A stretch of 64,000 bases of DNA from Halosimplex carlsbadense 2-9-1 (GTDB taxonomy: Archaea; Halobacteriota; Halobacteria; Halobacteriales; Haloarculaceae), in assembly GCF_000337455.1 (NCBI RefSeq), contig NZ_AOIU01000013.1:62001-126000 (forward strand). Reading direction: 5' to 3'. Position 1 is the first letter of the stretch; each line of letters starts with the position of its first letter. The position numbers were made by a program, and so were the translations under genes. The notes below the pieces were generated by a model. The model was not told where the DNA came from. It made no database searches and saw nothing but the letters and a program-made list of their open reading frames with translations. Shown here piece after piece: positions 1 through 8,513 of this stretch.

Positions 1-2
1 TC

Positions 3-167
3 AGTCGAACGCTCGCTGAGGGGGACGACATCGAGCGCGTCGCGGGGTTCGGTGCCTCGGACTGCGACTGCGACGCGCATCTAGTTCACGCCGCCGGGGG
101 CGACCGACTCCGGCGGGCCGTCGAGCGCGCTCACGGGGCCGCCGACGCGGCGGGCGGTAACGGGTGA
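3..167 (+). CDS. C-terminal end of an unrecognised protein (5' partial)
   Basis: An open frame runs in from the left window edge and stops at a TGA at 165-167, giving 54 residues. Codons mostly end in G or C and the peptide is Asp/Glu/Arg/Ala-rich with a Cys-x-Cys pair, as expected of a genuine haloarchaeal protein end. No family can be named from the fragment. The next gene on the same strand starts about 75 bp later, so the two could be read in series. Confidence 0.5.
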   Translation, partial: SRTLAEGDDIERVAGFGASDCDCDAHLVHAAGGDRLRRAVERAHGAADAAGGNG

Positions 168-243
168 CCGACCGGCACGCGAACTGAAAGAACCTCCCAG
201 GCTTATGGTCCGGGTCCCCGAACACCGGGTAGACCGGCCAGCC

Positions 244-2994
244 ATGAGCGCGACACCGACGACGATCCGCGTCCTGCACGTCGACGACGACCCGGACCTC
301 TCGGCGCTGGTCGCGTCGGCGCTCGAACGCGAGGACGACCGGTTCGAGGTGGTGACGGCGACGAGCCCGGACGAGGGACTGGAGACGCTCGGCGCCGAGC
401 GCGTCGACTGCGTCGTCAGCGACTACGACATGCCCGGGACGAACGGGATCGAGTTCCTCGAGCGCGTCCGCGCCGACCATCCCGACCTCCCGTTCGTCCT
501 CTACACGGGCAAAGGGAGCGAGGAGGTGGCGAGCGACGCCATCTCCGCGGGGGTGACGGACTACCTGCAGAAAGGGACCGGGACCGACCAGTACGCGCTG
601 CTGGCCAACCGGATCGACAACGCCGTCTCGGCAGCCCGCTCGCGGCGGGCGCTTTCCGATCGCAACCGTCGACTGGAGACGTTGATCAGCAACCTCCCAG
701 GGATCGTCTACCGCTGCGAGAACGACCCCGACTGGCCCATGGAGTTCGTCGCCGGCGAGTGCGAAGAGATCACCGGCTACGACGCCGCGACGCTGGTGTC
801 TGACGATGTGATCTGGGGGGAGGACGTGCTCCACCCCGACGACCGCGACCGGATGTGGGAGGCGACTCAGTCGGCGTTGAACGGCCGAGAGCCCTTCGAA
901 GTCACCTACCGGATCTGGACCGCCGACGGCGAGATCCGGTGGATGTGGGAGCGCGGGCGGGCGATCAGTGGTGACGGCGGCGATATCGAGTGCATCGAGG
1001 GGTTCATCACCGACGTGACCGAGCGCAAGGAGCGCGAGCAGACGCTCGAACGCTACCGGAGCATGGTCGACGCGATGCCCCACTCGGCGTGTATCTACGA
1101 CGCCGACGGCCGCTTCGCCGTCGTCAACGACCACCTCGCGGAGTTCATGGGGACGGCCCCGGAGGAACTGGTGGGGACCAAGAGCGTGCTCGTCGAGGAG
1201 ATCCGGGCGGAAGCCGACGGTGACCCGTTCCGGGCGCTGGTCGCGGGCGAGCGCCAGACGTTCCGCGGCGAGGTCGAGGCGCGGTTCCCCGGCCACGGAC
1301 GAGCGATCGTCGACTACCGGCTGGCGCGCCTGGATATCGACGGCGAACTGGACGGCGTCGTCGCTATCGGTCGCGACGTGACCGAACGCCGCGAGCGCGA
1401 GCGGGAACTGGAGGCGACCGGCGCCCGCCTGGAGGCGCTGGTGGACAACTCCCCGGACATGATCCACGTGCTCGACCCCGATGGGCGGATCGCCGACGCG
1501 AACCCGCGGCTCTGCGACGTGCTGAACCGCGAGCAAGGCGAGTTGCTCGGGACCGCAATCTGGGAGATCGACGAGACGATCGACCCCGAGACGGCGCGGT
1601 CGCTGCTCGACCGGATGGCGGTCGGCGAGTCCCGGAAGTTCGACAGTCGCTATCGCCGGGCCGACGGGTCGACGGTTCCCGTGGAGGTCAATCTGGTCCG
1701 GGTCGACCTCCGCGGAGCGGACCGGTATCTCGCCATCTCGCGGGACATCACAGAGCGCAAGCGCCGCGAGGACGCGCTGGCGGCGCTCACCGACGCGATC
1801 GAGGGGTTCATGGACGCCCCGGACCCGGAGACCGTCGCCGAACACGCCGTCGAAACCGCACGGTCCGTTCTCGGCCGCGACGTCAACGGGGCCTGGCTGG
1901 CCGACGACGCGGGCGAGCGGCTCCGCCCGGTCGTCCAGACCGAGGCAGCCACCGCGCTGTTCGACGAGATCCCCGCGTTCGACGGCGAGGGCGGTGGCAG
2001 CCTCGCCTGGAAGGCCTTCCAAAGCGGAGACATCATCGTCTGCGAGCACCTGGCCGACGAACCGGACCGCTACAACCCCGACACGCCGCTGTCGAGCGAG
2101 ATTCTCCTGCCGCTGGGCGAGTACGGCGTCGCGATCGTCGGTTCGACCGACCCGGCCGACTTCGACGAGGTCGACGTGTCGCTGGCACACATCTTCGCCA
2201 GCACCGTCGAGGCCGCCCTCGACCGGGCCGCCCGCGAAGCGGAGTCCCACCGCCACCGCCGGGAGCTCGAACGACAGAACGACCGGCTGGACGAGTTCGC
2301 CAGCATCGTCTCCCACGACCTGCGCAACCCCCTCCAGGTCGCGACGGCCCGGCTCGATTTCGTCCGCGAGGAGTGCGACAGCGACCACCTCGACGCCGTC
2401 GAGCGCGCCCACGACCGCATGGAGGCGCTCATCGAGGACCTGCTCACGCTCGGCCGCGAGGGCAAGGCAGTCCTCGACATCGAGCCCGTCGACCTCGACG
2501 CGACAGCCCGCTCGTGCTGGCGGACCCTCCGAACCCCCGAGGCGACCGTCGCCGTCGAGACCGACGCGGCCGTCCGCGCCGACCGGAGCCGCCTCCAGCA
2601 GCTGCTGGAGAACTTGCTCGCCAACGCTGTCGAGCACGGCTCGACAAGCCCTCGCTCGCACGCTCGCGAGGACGCCGTGGAACACGGTTCCACGAGCAGT
2701 CGGCCACAGGCCGACGACGCCGTCGAGCACGGCTCGACCGGGACCGTGACCGTCCGGGTCGGCCGGCTCGACGACGGGTCGGGCTTTTTCGTCGCCGACG
2801 ACGGTCCGGGGATCGACGAGGCCGACCGGGACCGCGTCTTCTCCAGCGGCTACTCGACCGCGACGGAGGGGACCGGCTTCGGCCTCTCCATCGTCGAACA
2901 GATCGCCGACGCCCACGGCTGGTCGGTCGCCCTCGTCGAGAGCGAGACCGGCGGCGCGCGCTTCGAGATCCGCGGCGTCGAAACCGCGGAGTAG
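244..2994 (+). CDS. Receiver-PAS-GAF hybrid sensor histidine kinase
   Basis: Soluble signalling protein of about 916 residues starting at MSATPTT; an upstream GTG in frame is possible. The N-terminal receiver (residues about 8-120) has the acidic pair of HVDDDPD and phospho-acceptor Asp60 in SDYDMPG. Three PAS domains follow (about 150-275, 277-395, 400-515), each ending in a DVTERK- or DITERK-type motif, then a GAF-like region (about 520-660). The HisKA helix carries the phosphorylated His near 691 (SHDLRNP), and the HATPase domain has an N-box (ENLLANAVEHGS) and a DDGPGI G-box. No membrane segments are seen. Oddly, the N-box is followed by about 37 extra residues in which AVEHGST occurs three times, encoded by consecutive DNA palindromes (see findings). 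The G-boxes after the insert are intact, so the protein may still be active. The signal sensed is unknown. Confidence 0.93.
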   Translation: MSATPTTIRVLHVDDDPDLSALVASALEREDDRFEVVTATSPDEGLETLGAERVDCVVSDYDMPGTNGIEFLERVRADHPDLPFVLYTGKGSEEVASDAISAGVTDYLQKGTGTDQYALLANRIDNAVSAARSRRALSDRNRRLETLISNLPGIVYRCENDPDWPMEFVAGECEEITGYDAATLVSDDVIWGEDVLHPDDRDRMWEATQSALNGREPFEVTYRIWTADGEIRWMWERGRAISGDGGDIECIEGFITDVTERKEREQTLERYRSMVDAMPHSACIYDADGRFAVVNDHLAEFMGTAPEELVGTKSVLVEEIRAEADGDPFRALVAGERQTFRGEVEARFPGHGRAIVDYRLARLDIDGELDGVVAIGRDVTERRERERELEATGARLEALVDNSPDMIHVLDPDGRIADANPRLCDVLNREQGELLGTAIWEIDETIDPETARSLLDRMAVGESRKFDSRYRRADGSTVPVEVNLVRVDLRGADRYLAISRDITERKRREDALAALTDAIEGFMDAPDPETVAEHAVETARSVLGRDVNGAWLADDAGERLRPVVQTEAATALFDEIPAFDGEGGGSLAWKAFQSGDIIVCEHLADEPDRYNPDTPLSSEILLPLGEYGVAIVGSTDPADFDEVDVSLAHIFASTVEAALDRAAREAESHRHRRELERQNDRLDEFASIVSHDLRNPLQVATARLDFVREECDSDHLDAVERAHDRMEALIEDLLTLGREGKAVLDIEPVDLDATARSCWRTLRTPEATVAVETDAAVRADRSRLQQLLENLLANAVEHGSTSPRSHAREDAVEHGSTSSRPQADDAVEHGSTGTVTVRVGRLDDGSGFFVADDGPGIDEADRDRVFSSGYSTATEGTGFGLSIVEQIADAHGWSVALVESETGGARFEIRGVETAE
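2629..2738 (+). repeat. Cluster of five DNA palindromes inside the kinase gene
   Basis: Consecutive palindromes are GTCGAGC-ACG-GCTCGAC (2629-2645), CCTCGC with GCGAGG (2650-2671), GTGGAAC-ACG-GTTCCAC (2677-2693), GTCGGCC-ACA-GGCCGAC (2699-2715) and again GTCGAGC-ACG-GCTCGAC (2722-2738). They are in frame and translate into a repeated AVEHGST peptide with hydrophilic spacers. First and last copies are identical, suggesting insertion or expansion at the N-box codons. Confidence 0.85.
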
Positions 2995-3063
2995 TCCGAA
3001 CTCACTCCCCCACGCGACGGCGGCGCGGCCGCTCACGGCGGTCGACCCTGAGAGCGCTCGCGG

Positions 3064-3351
3064 CTATCGCCCGGTCGCCGGCTGGTCGGCCGACTCTCCG
3101 GCGGCGTCGCCGGCAGCGGACGGGCCCCCTGTGACGGTCACCGCTCCCGACCCGTCGACGACCACGTCGTAGCCGTAGTACGTGAACTCGACCTCGAGCT
3201 CGCTCTCCTGGCGTCCCCCCGCCGTCTCGACGAGGCGTTCCAGCGCGCCGATATCTATCACGTCGTACAGCGGCTCGTCCAGTTGCAGCGGGTCGACGCC
3301 TTCCCGCGCCGCGATCTCCGTGCTCACTTTCGTACTCAGCATTTCACCCAT
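3064..3351 (-). CDS. HalOD1-type small output-domain protein
   Basis: A 95-residue acidic protein starting MGEMLSTK (MLSTK at 3342 is an alternative). Its middle, with the pattern DPLQLDEPLYDVIDIGALE followed by a short beta-rich segment (VEFTYYGYDVVV), resembles the haloarchaeal HalOD1 output domain, in which an N-terminal Ile/Ala-rich helix is followed by a substrate-like beta hairpin. Such stand-alone proteins are common in haloarchaea and probably act in signalling, but no biochemical activity is known. It lies end to end with the upstream kinase and shares an upstream region with an Lrp-type regulator. The tail is low-complexity Gly/Ala/Asp. The family call rests on recognition of pattern only. 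Confidence 0.7.
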   Translation of the reverse strand: MGEMLSTKVSTEIAAREGVDPLQLDEPLYDVIDIGALERLVETAGGRQESELEVEFTYYGYDVVVDGSGAVTVTGGPSAAGDAAGESADQPATGR

Positions 3352-3517
3352 CACCGTGCGACCGTCCGGCAGCGACCGGCTTAATCGTGGCGGCGCGTAT
3401 GCAAGATTCTGTAGGAAGAGCCGATATATCTGCGGAATCCGCAGTTCTCGCCCTCGCCTGACCCGTAGGCTCGACTGGTCGTGTCGCGGACACGTTCGCG
3501 CGTCGACCGGAGGGGGC

Positions 3518-3994
3518 TCAGCCGTCGGACTCCGCATCGGCGCCGAAGTGATCGAACGGCTGGACGTGAGTCGTGTTGACGATGTCGGAGCTGACGATCT
3601 CGATCCCCCGCCCGGCGACATCCACGAGGAGGTCGTCGACGGCGGCGGAGTCCGTGGCGACTGCCTCGACGTGGAGGTTCTCGGTCCCGGTCAGTAGCTC
3701 CCGAACCCGGACGACGCCCGACAGCTCCAGCAGTTCCGCGGCCAGCGACGACCGGTCGCCGGGTGCCACGCGACAGACGACGAAGACGTGCAACTGGAAG
3801 CCCGCCCGTTCGTAATCGATCTCGGGGCGATACCCGCGGATCACGCCGGCCGACTCCAGTCGGTCGATCCGGTTCCTGACCGTACTGGCCGAGACGCCCA
3901 CCGCTTCCGCCATCTCGGCGGCCGTCGCCTCCCTGGCGTTCTCCTGCAGCGCGTGGAGGATCCCCCGGTCCACGTCGTCGAGGTCGCGAGCCAT
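3518..3994 (-). CDS. Lrp/AsnC family transcriptional regulator
   Basis: A 158-residue protein starting MARDLDDVDRGIL. Residues about 3-62 form the Lrp-type winged helix-turn-helix (recognition segment VSASTVRNRIDRLESAGVI), and the remainder is an Lrp ligand-binding/oligomerisation (RAM) domain with the usual beta-alpha-beta pattern. Members bind DNA as dimers to octamers and respond to amino acids. The length matches the family. It is transcribed away from the S9 peptidase gene with a 150-bp divergent spacer, so regulation of that neighbour is possible but unproven. A GTG seven codons upstream could also serve as start. Confidence 0.9.
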   Translation of the reverse strand: MARDLDDVDRGILHALQENAREATAAEMAEAVGVSASTVRNRIDRLESAGVIRGYRPEIDYERAGFQLHVFVVCRVAPGDRSSLAAELLELSGVVRVRELLTGTENLHVEAVATDSAAVDDLLVDVAGRGIEIVSSDIVNTTHVQPFDHFGADAESDG

Positions 3995-4147
3995 GCCCGC
4001 GGTTGCGGTGCCCACGCGAAAACCGTTGGGCCGGCGACCGCTCGGGGGCGGCGCTCCTCGCGCCCACAGCGACCGGAGACCGCTCGGATTCGCGACTGGA
4101 CTCCAGTTCTGCGAACACTGAAGTGACGATGGAACGACAGCACACCC

Positions 4148-6079
4148 ATGTCTCCGACAGCCGAGGTCGACGTGCTCGAAGCGCTCGCGGGTCTACCGAC
4201 GGCCGCCCACCCCACTGCATCGCCCGGTGGCGACGAGATTGCGCTGTACTACGACGCGACCGGTCGCAACGAACTCCACGTGCTGGACACCGAGACGGGC
4301 GACCTCGACCAGTGGTCCGACGGGGAGGTGCCGCGGGACGCCCGCTGGTTCCTCAAGTGGGGCGCCGACGGTGACCGCGTGTTCTTCCACCGCGACGAGG
4401 ACGGCGACGAGCAAAACGACATCTACGCGATCGACCGGGACGGCGCCGTCGAACCGGTCGTCGAGATGGACGGCCAGTGCATGCTCACGAGCGTCGCCGA
4501 GGACGGCTCCCGCATCGTCTTCGGCTCCTCCCGGGACGGCCAGATGAACGTCTACGCCCGCGACCTGGCGACCGGCGAGACGACGAAGCTCACCGACTAC
4601 GACCGCGCCGTGTGGGGCGCCCATCTCTCGCCGGACGGCGAGCGCATCGCCTACGCCACCAACGAGACCGACGACTTCGACAACCAGGACGCCTATATCG
4701 CCAGCGTGGAGCAGTGCTCCACGGGAAGCCCGCCACCGGCGGGCGGAGACGGGTCGAACCCCCGCAATCTCGAACTCGGCGAGGTCGGCGCCGAGTGCGG
4801 GCCCGCCGACTGGGGCCCCGAGAGCGAGCGCCTGCTCGTCAGCGACAACACGCCCGACCTGGGGCGGGCGGGCGTCTACGACCTCGCGGCCGACGAGGTG
4901 ACGTGGCTCGGCGACGGGCGCTACGACGAGAGCGCCGTCGCGTTCGTCGACGGCGAGCGGGTGCTGGCGAGTCGCGACCGCGAGGCCGTGACGATGCCCG
5001 TCGTCTACGACGTCGACAGCGGCGAGCGCCGCGAACTCGACCTCCCCGAGGGCGTCGCCTCGACCGGGTGGTCCTACACCAGTGCCGACCTCGGCGACGG
5101 TCGAGTGCTCGTCGAACACACCACCGCCACCCGCCGTACGGAGCTGCTGGCCTACGACCTCGACGACGACAGTTACGAGACGCTGCTGGCCGCCGACCAC
5201 GGCCCCTTCGAGCCCGCGGACTTCGCCGACGCCGAGTACCTCACCGTCGACTCCGACGGCGTGCCCGAGACGCCCCAGCGCGCCGTCGAGCACGACCCCT
5301 ACGACGAACTGGAGATCGGCGCGCTGCTGTACGACTCCGGTGAGCGGCCCTCGCCGCTGATCGTCAACCCCCACGGCGGTCCGATGGCCCGCGACGCGAA
5401 GTCGTTCGACATCTACACGCAGGTGCTCGCGATGCGGGGCTACTCCGTCCTGCAGGTCAACTACCGCGGGTCGACCGGCCGGGGCCGCGAGTTCAAAGAG
5501 CGCCTGCTCGACGACTGGGGCGGCGCCGAGCAGGGCGACGTGGCGACCGCCGCCGAACGCGTCGTCGCCGACCGCGACTGGATCGACGACGACCGCGTGG
5601 TCGTCTTCGGCGGCTCCTACGGCGGCTACTCCGCCTACTGGCAGTCCGTCCAGTACCCCGACCTGTACGACGCGGGGGTCGCCTGGATCGGTCTCTCAGA
5701 CCTCGAAGACATGTACGAGAACACGATGCCCCACTACAGGACGGAGCTGATGGAGAAGTACCTCGGGACGCCCGACGAGAACCCGGAGCTGTACGAGGAG
5801 CGCTCGCCGGTCACCCACGTCGAGAACGTCGACGCGCCGCTTTTGATCGTCCACGGCGTCAACGACCGGCGGGTGCCCGTCTCGCAGGCCCGGATCGTCC
5901 GCGAGGCGCTCGAAGACGCCGGCTACGACGAATGCACGGAGGGGGACTTCGAGTACGAGGAACTCGGCGAGGAGGGCCACGCCTCCTCCGACCAGGCACA
6001 GAAGCTCCGGCTGTTCCGCCTGCTCGACGACTTCCTCGACCGCCGGGTCGGCGCGCCCGCCGCGGCCGAGGCCGACTGA
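4148..6079 (+). CDS. S9 family (prolyl oligopeptidase/acylaminoacyl-peptidase-like) serine peptidase
   Basis: Cytoplasmic peptidase of 643 residues. The N-terminal part (about 20-360) is a TolB/WD-like beta propeller with repeated (S/P)DG(E/D)-type blades; the C-terminal part (about 380-635) is an alpha/beta hydrolase. The catalytic triad is visible: Ser490 in GGSYGGYS, Asp573 in GVNDRRVP and His611 in EEGHASS. The usual NPHGGP oxyanion segment is also present. Such enzymes cleave short peptides or acyl-peptides. No signal peptide is seen. A propeller loop (around residues 187-202) carries extra residues encoded by two adjacent DNA palindromes (see findings). The upstream Lrp-type gene is divergent. 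Confidence 0.93.
   Translation: MSPTAEVDVLEALAGLPTAAHPTASPGGDEIALYYDATGRNELHVLDTETGDLDQWSDGEVPRDARWFLKWGADGDRVFFHRDEDGDEQNDIYAIDRDGAVEPVVEMDGQCMLTSVAEDGSRIVFGSSRDGQMNVYARDLATGETTKLTDYDRAVWGAHLSPDGERIAYATNETDDFDNQDAYIASVEQCSTGSPPPAGGDGSNPRNLELGEVGAECGPADWGPESERLLVSDNTPDLGRAGVYDLAADEVTWLGDGRYDESAVAFVDGERVLASRDREAVTMPVVYDVDSGERRELDLPEGVASTGWSYTSADLGDGRVLVEHTTATRRTELLAYDLDDDSYETLLAADHGPFEPADFADAEYLTVDSDGVPETPQRAVEHDPYDELEIGALLYDSGERPSPLIVNPHGGPMARDAKSFDIYTQVLAMRGYSVLQVNYRGSTGRGREFKERLLDDWGGAEQGDVATAAERVVADRDWIDDDRVVVFGGSYGGYSAYWQSVQYPDLYDAGVAWIGLSDLEDMYENTMPHYRTELMEKYLGTPDENPELYEERSPVTHVENVDAPLLIVHGVNDRRVPVSQARIVREALEDAGYDECTEGDFEYEELGEEGHASSDQAQKLRLFRLLDDFLDRRVGAPAAAEAD
4706..4744 (+). repeat. 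Two adjacent palindromes inside the S9 peptidase gene
   Basis: GTGGAGCA-G-TGCTCCAC (4706-4722) is followed five bases later by GCCCGCC-ACC-GGCGGGC (4728-4744). Both are perfect inverted repeats read in frame. They add a Cys/Pro/Gly-rich stretch between two propeller strands, where homologous propellers normally have a short ...ADGSNPR-type turn. Confidence 0.8.
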
Positions 6080-6103
6080 ACGGGGCGAGCGAGGTGGCGC
6101 GGA

Positions 6104-6916
6104 TCAGAGCCCGAGCGTCGACCGAATCGCGTCGATCGGGCCGCCGCGTTCGAACAGCCGCCGCATTTCCTCGGCCGTGAGTTCGAAGTCGAAGACATCG
6201 ACGTTCGACCGGACGTGTTCGGGGTCCGAGGACATCGGGACCGCCGAGACCATCGGCTGCTGGACCAGCCAGCGGAGCGCGACCTGGCTCGCGGTCTTGC
6301 CGTAGCGGTCGCCGATCTCGGCGAGGTCGCCGTCGTCGGCCAGCCCGCCCACGTCGAGCGGGCTGTAGGCCGTCAGCATCACGCCCTCCTCGACGCACAG
6401 GCCCAGGAGGTCGTCGCGGCGCTCCCGGACGTGGTACTCCACCTGATTCGTGAGGATCGGCGCTTCGGAGGCGTCCATCGCCTCGCGGAGCTGTTCGACG
6501 GAGAAGTTCGAGACGCCGACGTGGCGGACCAGCCCGTCCTCGCGGAGGTCGTTCATCGCCCGCAGCGTCTCGGCGTGGGGGACGTCGTCGTTCGGCGAGT
6601 GGATCAACAGCAGGTCGACGTAGTCGGTGTCGAGGCGGTCGAGGCTCGCGCGAGTCGACGCGACGGCGTCGTCGTACGCCCGGTTGTCCCCGGCGAGTTT
6701 GGTGGTGAGAAACAGGTCCGCACGGTCGACCGCCGAGTCGCGGACCGCCTCGCCGACCGCGGGCTCGCTACCGTATATCTGGGCGGTGTCGACGTGTCGG
6801 TAGCCGGCGTCGAGCGCCGCCGAGACGGCGCGGCGGCGCTCCTCGTGGCTGTCCATCCGGGCGGTACCGAATCCCAGGGCCGGCACGTCGACGCCCGCGG
6901 TCGTGACGTACTCCAT
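6104..6916 (-). CDS. Aldo/keto reductase
   Basis: A 270-residue NAD(P)H-dependent oxidoreductase of the TIM-barrel aldo/keto reductase family, acting on aldehydes, ketones or sugars in the cytoplasm. Family signatures are clear: GYRHVDTAQIYGSE with the catalytic Asp and Tyr, the catalytic Lys in LTTKLAG, the His in LLLIHSPND, the strand VGVSNFS, and the C-terminal cofactor segment VSAVPMSSDPEHVRSN. Length is typical of the short prokaryotic group (DkgA/gluconate reductase-like). The stop lies 25 bp beyond the convergent S9 peptidase gene. The substrate cannot be deduced. Confidence 0.92.
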   Translation of the reverse strand: MEYVTTAGVDVPALGFGTARMDSHEERRRAVSAALDAGYRHVDTAQIYGSEPAVGEAVRDSAVDRADLFLTTKLAGDNRAYDDAVASTRASLDRLDTDYVDLLLIHSPNDDVPHAETLRAMNDLREDGLVRHVGVSNFSVEQLREAMDASEAPILTNQVEYHVRERRDDLLGLCVEEGVMLTAYSPLDVGGLADDGDLAEIGDRYGKTASQVALRWLVQQPMVSAVPMSSDPEHVRSNVDVFDFELTAEEMRRLFERGGPIDAIRSTLGL

Positions 6917-7013
6917 ACTCCGATACCGGCCGAAACGGCGAAAAGACTTGGGCAGGGCTTCGCAGGTGGGCTCGCGGGCCGTAGCGTCGGCGCAGTCGCG
7001 CGTTGGGAGCCGT

Positions 7014-7340
7014 TCAGTCCCGACGGTCCCAGTCGGGCGCCGCGGCGAGGGCGTCGCAGGCGACCGCCAGGTCGGTGTCGGCGACGCCGTAGAACAGTTC
7101 GCGGCCGACCGGCGTCCGGACGCGGACGACGGCGGTGTGGTCGGTCACGTCGAAGGCGGCCACCGCCCACGGCGCCGAGCGACAGCGCCACTCGCCCGCC
7201 AGCGTCGCGTCCGCCCCGGTCGTCACGCGGTCGCCCAGTTCCCAGCTGAGCCGCGTCGTCCGGTCCAGCGAGACGGGGACGGGCCCGAGGATCCCTCCAT
7301 CTCCGTCGACCGACCCGTCGCGAGCGCTCTGTGTCGACAT
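7014..7340 (-). CDS. Conserved-looking haloarchaeal hypothetical protein
   Basis: A 108-residue soluble protein starting MSTQSARDGS. It has alternating hydrophobic strands (WAVAAFDVTDHTAVVRVRTP) and an acidic end, suggesting a small beta-rich fold. No known motif, signal peptide or membrane segment is seen. It reads in the same direction as the downstream aldo/keto reductase about 97 bp away and could be co-transcribed. Codon use is typical of neighbours. No function is proposed. Confidence 0.65.
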   Translation of the reverse strand: MSTQSARDGSVDGDGGILGPVPVSLDRTTRLSWELGDRVTTGADATLAGEWRCRSAPWAVAAFDVTDHTAVVRVRTPVGRELFYGVADTDLAVACDALAAAPDWDRRD

Positions 7341-7399
7341 ACCATAGCCCACGACACTCTCCATCAAAAATCATCCGCTTCGCTCGCCCGACGGATCGT

Positions 7400-8170
7400 T
7401 CACAGCACGCCGTACTCCTCGTACACCTCGTCGATCGGCATCCCCTCCTCGATCTTCCGGCGTTCGGTCTGTTCCTCCTCGTGGATCTCCTCGACGCGCA
7501 GCAACACCTCGTCGACGACCTCGCGGGGGATCAACTGCGCCCCGTCGAAGTCGGCGAAGACGAAGTCGCCCGGACGGATCGTCACGTAGTGCGAGAGGTG
7601 GCCGGGCACGTGGATCGGCTGGTCGACCTCGATGATCTCCCAGCCGCCGTGCCAGTTGGGCGTCGTCCCCCGCGTGTACACCGGGAATTCGTCCATCTCG
7701 GCGATGTAGCGCGTGTCCCGGACGTTGCCGGCACAGAGCATCCCGCGAGCGCCGTGGGCCTTCGCCAGCGTGCAGGACATCTCGCCGAAGTGCGCCGGCT
7801 GCATGTCCCCGCCCGTGTCGAAACAGAGGACCGTCCCGTCGTCTTTCGCCTCGACGATCCGCATCAGCTCTTTCTGGGGGTGGACGCCGTCGTTCTCCGC
7901 CTCCCACTTGTCCTCCAGGTATGCCTCGACCTCGTCGGTCTTCGGGTAGGTGTGCAGTTTCACCGGGAGCGCCCGCCCGGCCAGCGTCTGGCCGCGGTTG
8001 ACGCCGAAGAAGTCCTGATCGAAGACGAACCGCCGGACGCCGACGTTGTACAGCGCGTCGGCGACGCTGCCGCCGTAGCCCGCCTCCCTGTACCGCTCGA
8101 CGCGTTCGAGGTCGCTGATGTCGAGGGTGCGCGGCTCCCCGTCCAGGTCGAAGTCGTACTCGGGACCCAT
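7400..8170 (-). CDS. RraA-like (demethylmenaquinone methyltransferase/aldolase fold) family protein
   Basis: A protein of about 256 residues starting MGPEYDFD; a GTG five codons upstream is equally possible. The C-terminal two thirds match the RraA/HMG-aldolase fold: AHGARGMLCAGNVRDT, the Arg-Asp pair in the metal/pyruvate site, and PGDFVFADFDGAQLIPRE near the end. Family members are class II pyruvate aldolases, oxaloacetate decarboxylases or, in bacteria, RNase E regulators. Haloarchaea have no RNase E of that type, so an aldolase/decarboxylase role is more likely. A C-terminal extension of about 35 residues is rich in Glu. Confidence 0.83.
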   Translation of the reverse strand: MGPEYDFDLDGEPRTLDISDLERVERYREAGYGGSVADALYNVGVRRFVFDQDFFGVNRGQTLAGRALPVKLHTYPKTDEVEAYLEDKWEAENDGVHPQKELMRIVEAKDDGTVLCFDTGGDMQPAHFGEMSCTLAKAHGARGMLCAGNVRDTRYIAEMDEFPVYTRGTTPNWHGGWEIIEVDQPIHVPGHLSHYVTIRPGDFVFADFDGAQLIPREVVDEVLLRVEEIHEEEQTERRKIEEGMPIDEVYEEYGVL

Positions 8171-8185
8171 GAGTCCGATTCTCAC

Positions 8186-8513
8186 GCGGGCGACGCTTGA
8201 CTCTGTGGTTGGTCGAAACCCTCTCCGGGGTCCGTGGAGTTGGAGCCGTGACGGCGAACGACGTAAGCACCGCAGGCCGGAGTCCTCGTGAGCGGACCGG
8301 GTGAGGGGTCGTCAGAGCTTGCTCTGACGGCGGCCGAGGAGCGCAACGAGGCCCCCGAGCCGACAGTGTCGGGGCTTTCACGCTGTTCGCGGTCGCAGCA
8401 GGTTGAGTGGTCCCAATGAGTCAGGCGGTCGCTGTCGTCACGAGCAGACCACAGCGAGCGGAGACTCCTCGAACGACACCACACTAAAGCGGGCAGAACC
8501 CGACCACGCACAC
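8186..8513. other. Intergenic region holding a degenerate copy of the repeat element
   Basis: No convincing gene lies between the RraA-like gene and the MBL hydrolase. The stretch holds a damaged copy of the intergenic repeat (8257-8388), a perfect small hairpin GTCAGAGC-TT-GCTCTGAC within it, and the promoter region of the hydrolase (an ACTAAAG A/T patch about 28 bp before its ATG). Confidence 0.6.
8257..8388 (+). repeat. Copy 3 (degenerate) of the intergenic palindromic repeat
   Basis: Shares ACGACGTAAGCACCGCAGG with the 19 kb copy, and then AACGAGGCCC followed by GGGGCTTTCACGCTGTTCG at its end (8371-8388). The inner complementary stem seen in the other copies is not intact here. A hairpin (GTCAGAGC/GCTCTGAC, 8311-8328) sits in the middle instead. 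Confidence 0.75.

Noticed and set aside
1-3036. A 1,011-codon open frame on the minus strand opposite the kinase
   Set aside because: It mirrors the kinase codon structure; long antisense frames are expected in GC-rich DNA. The plus-strand protein has clear domains.
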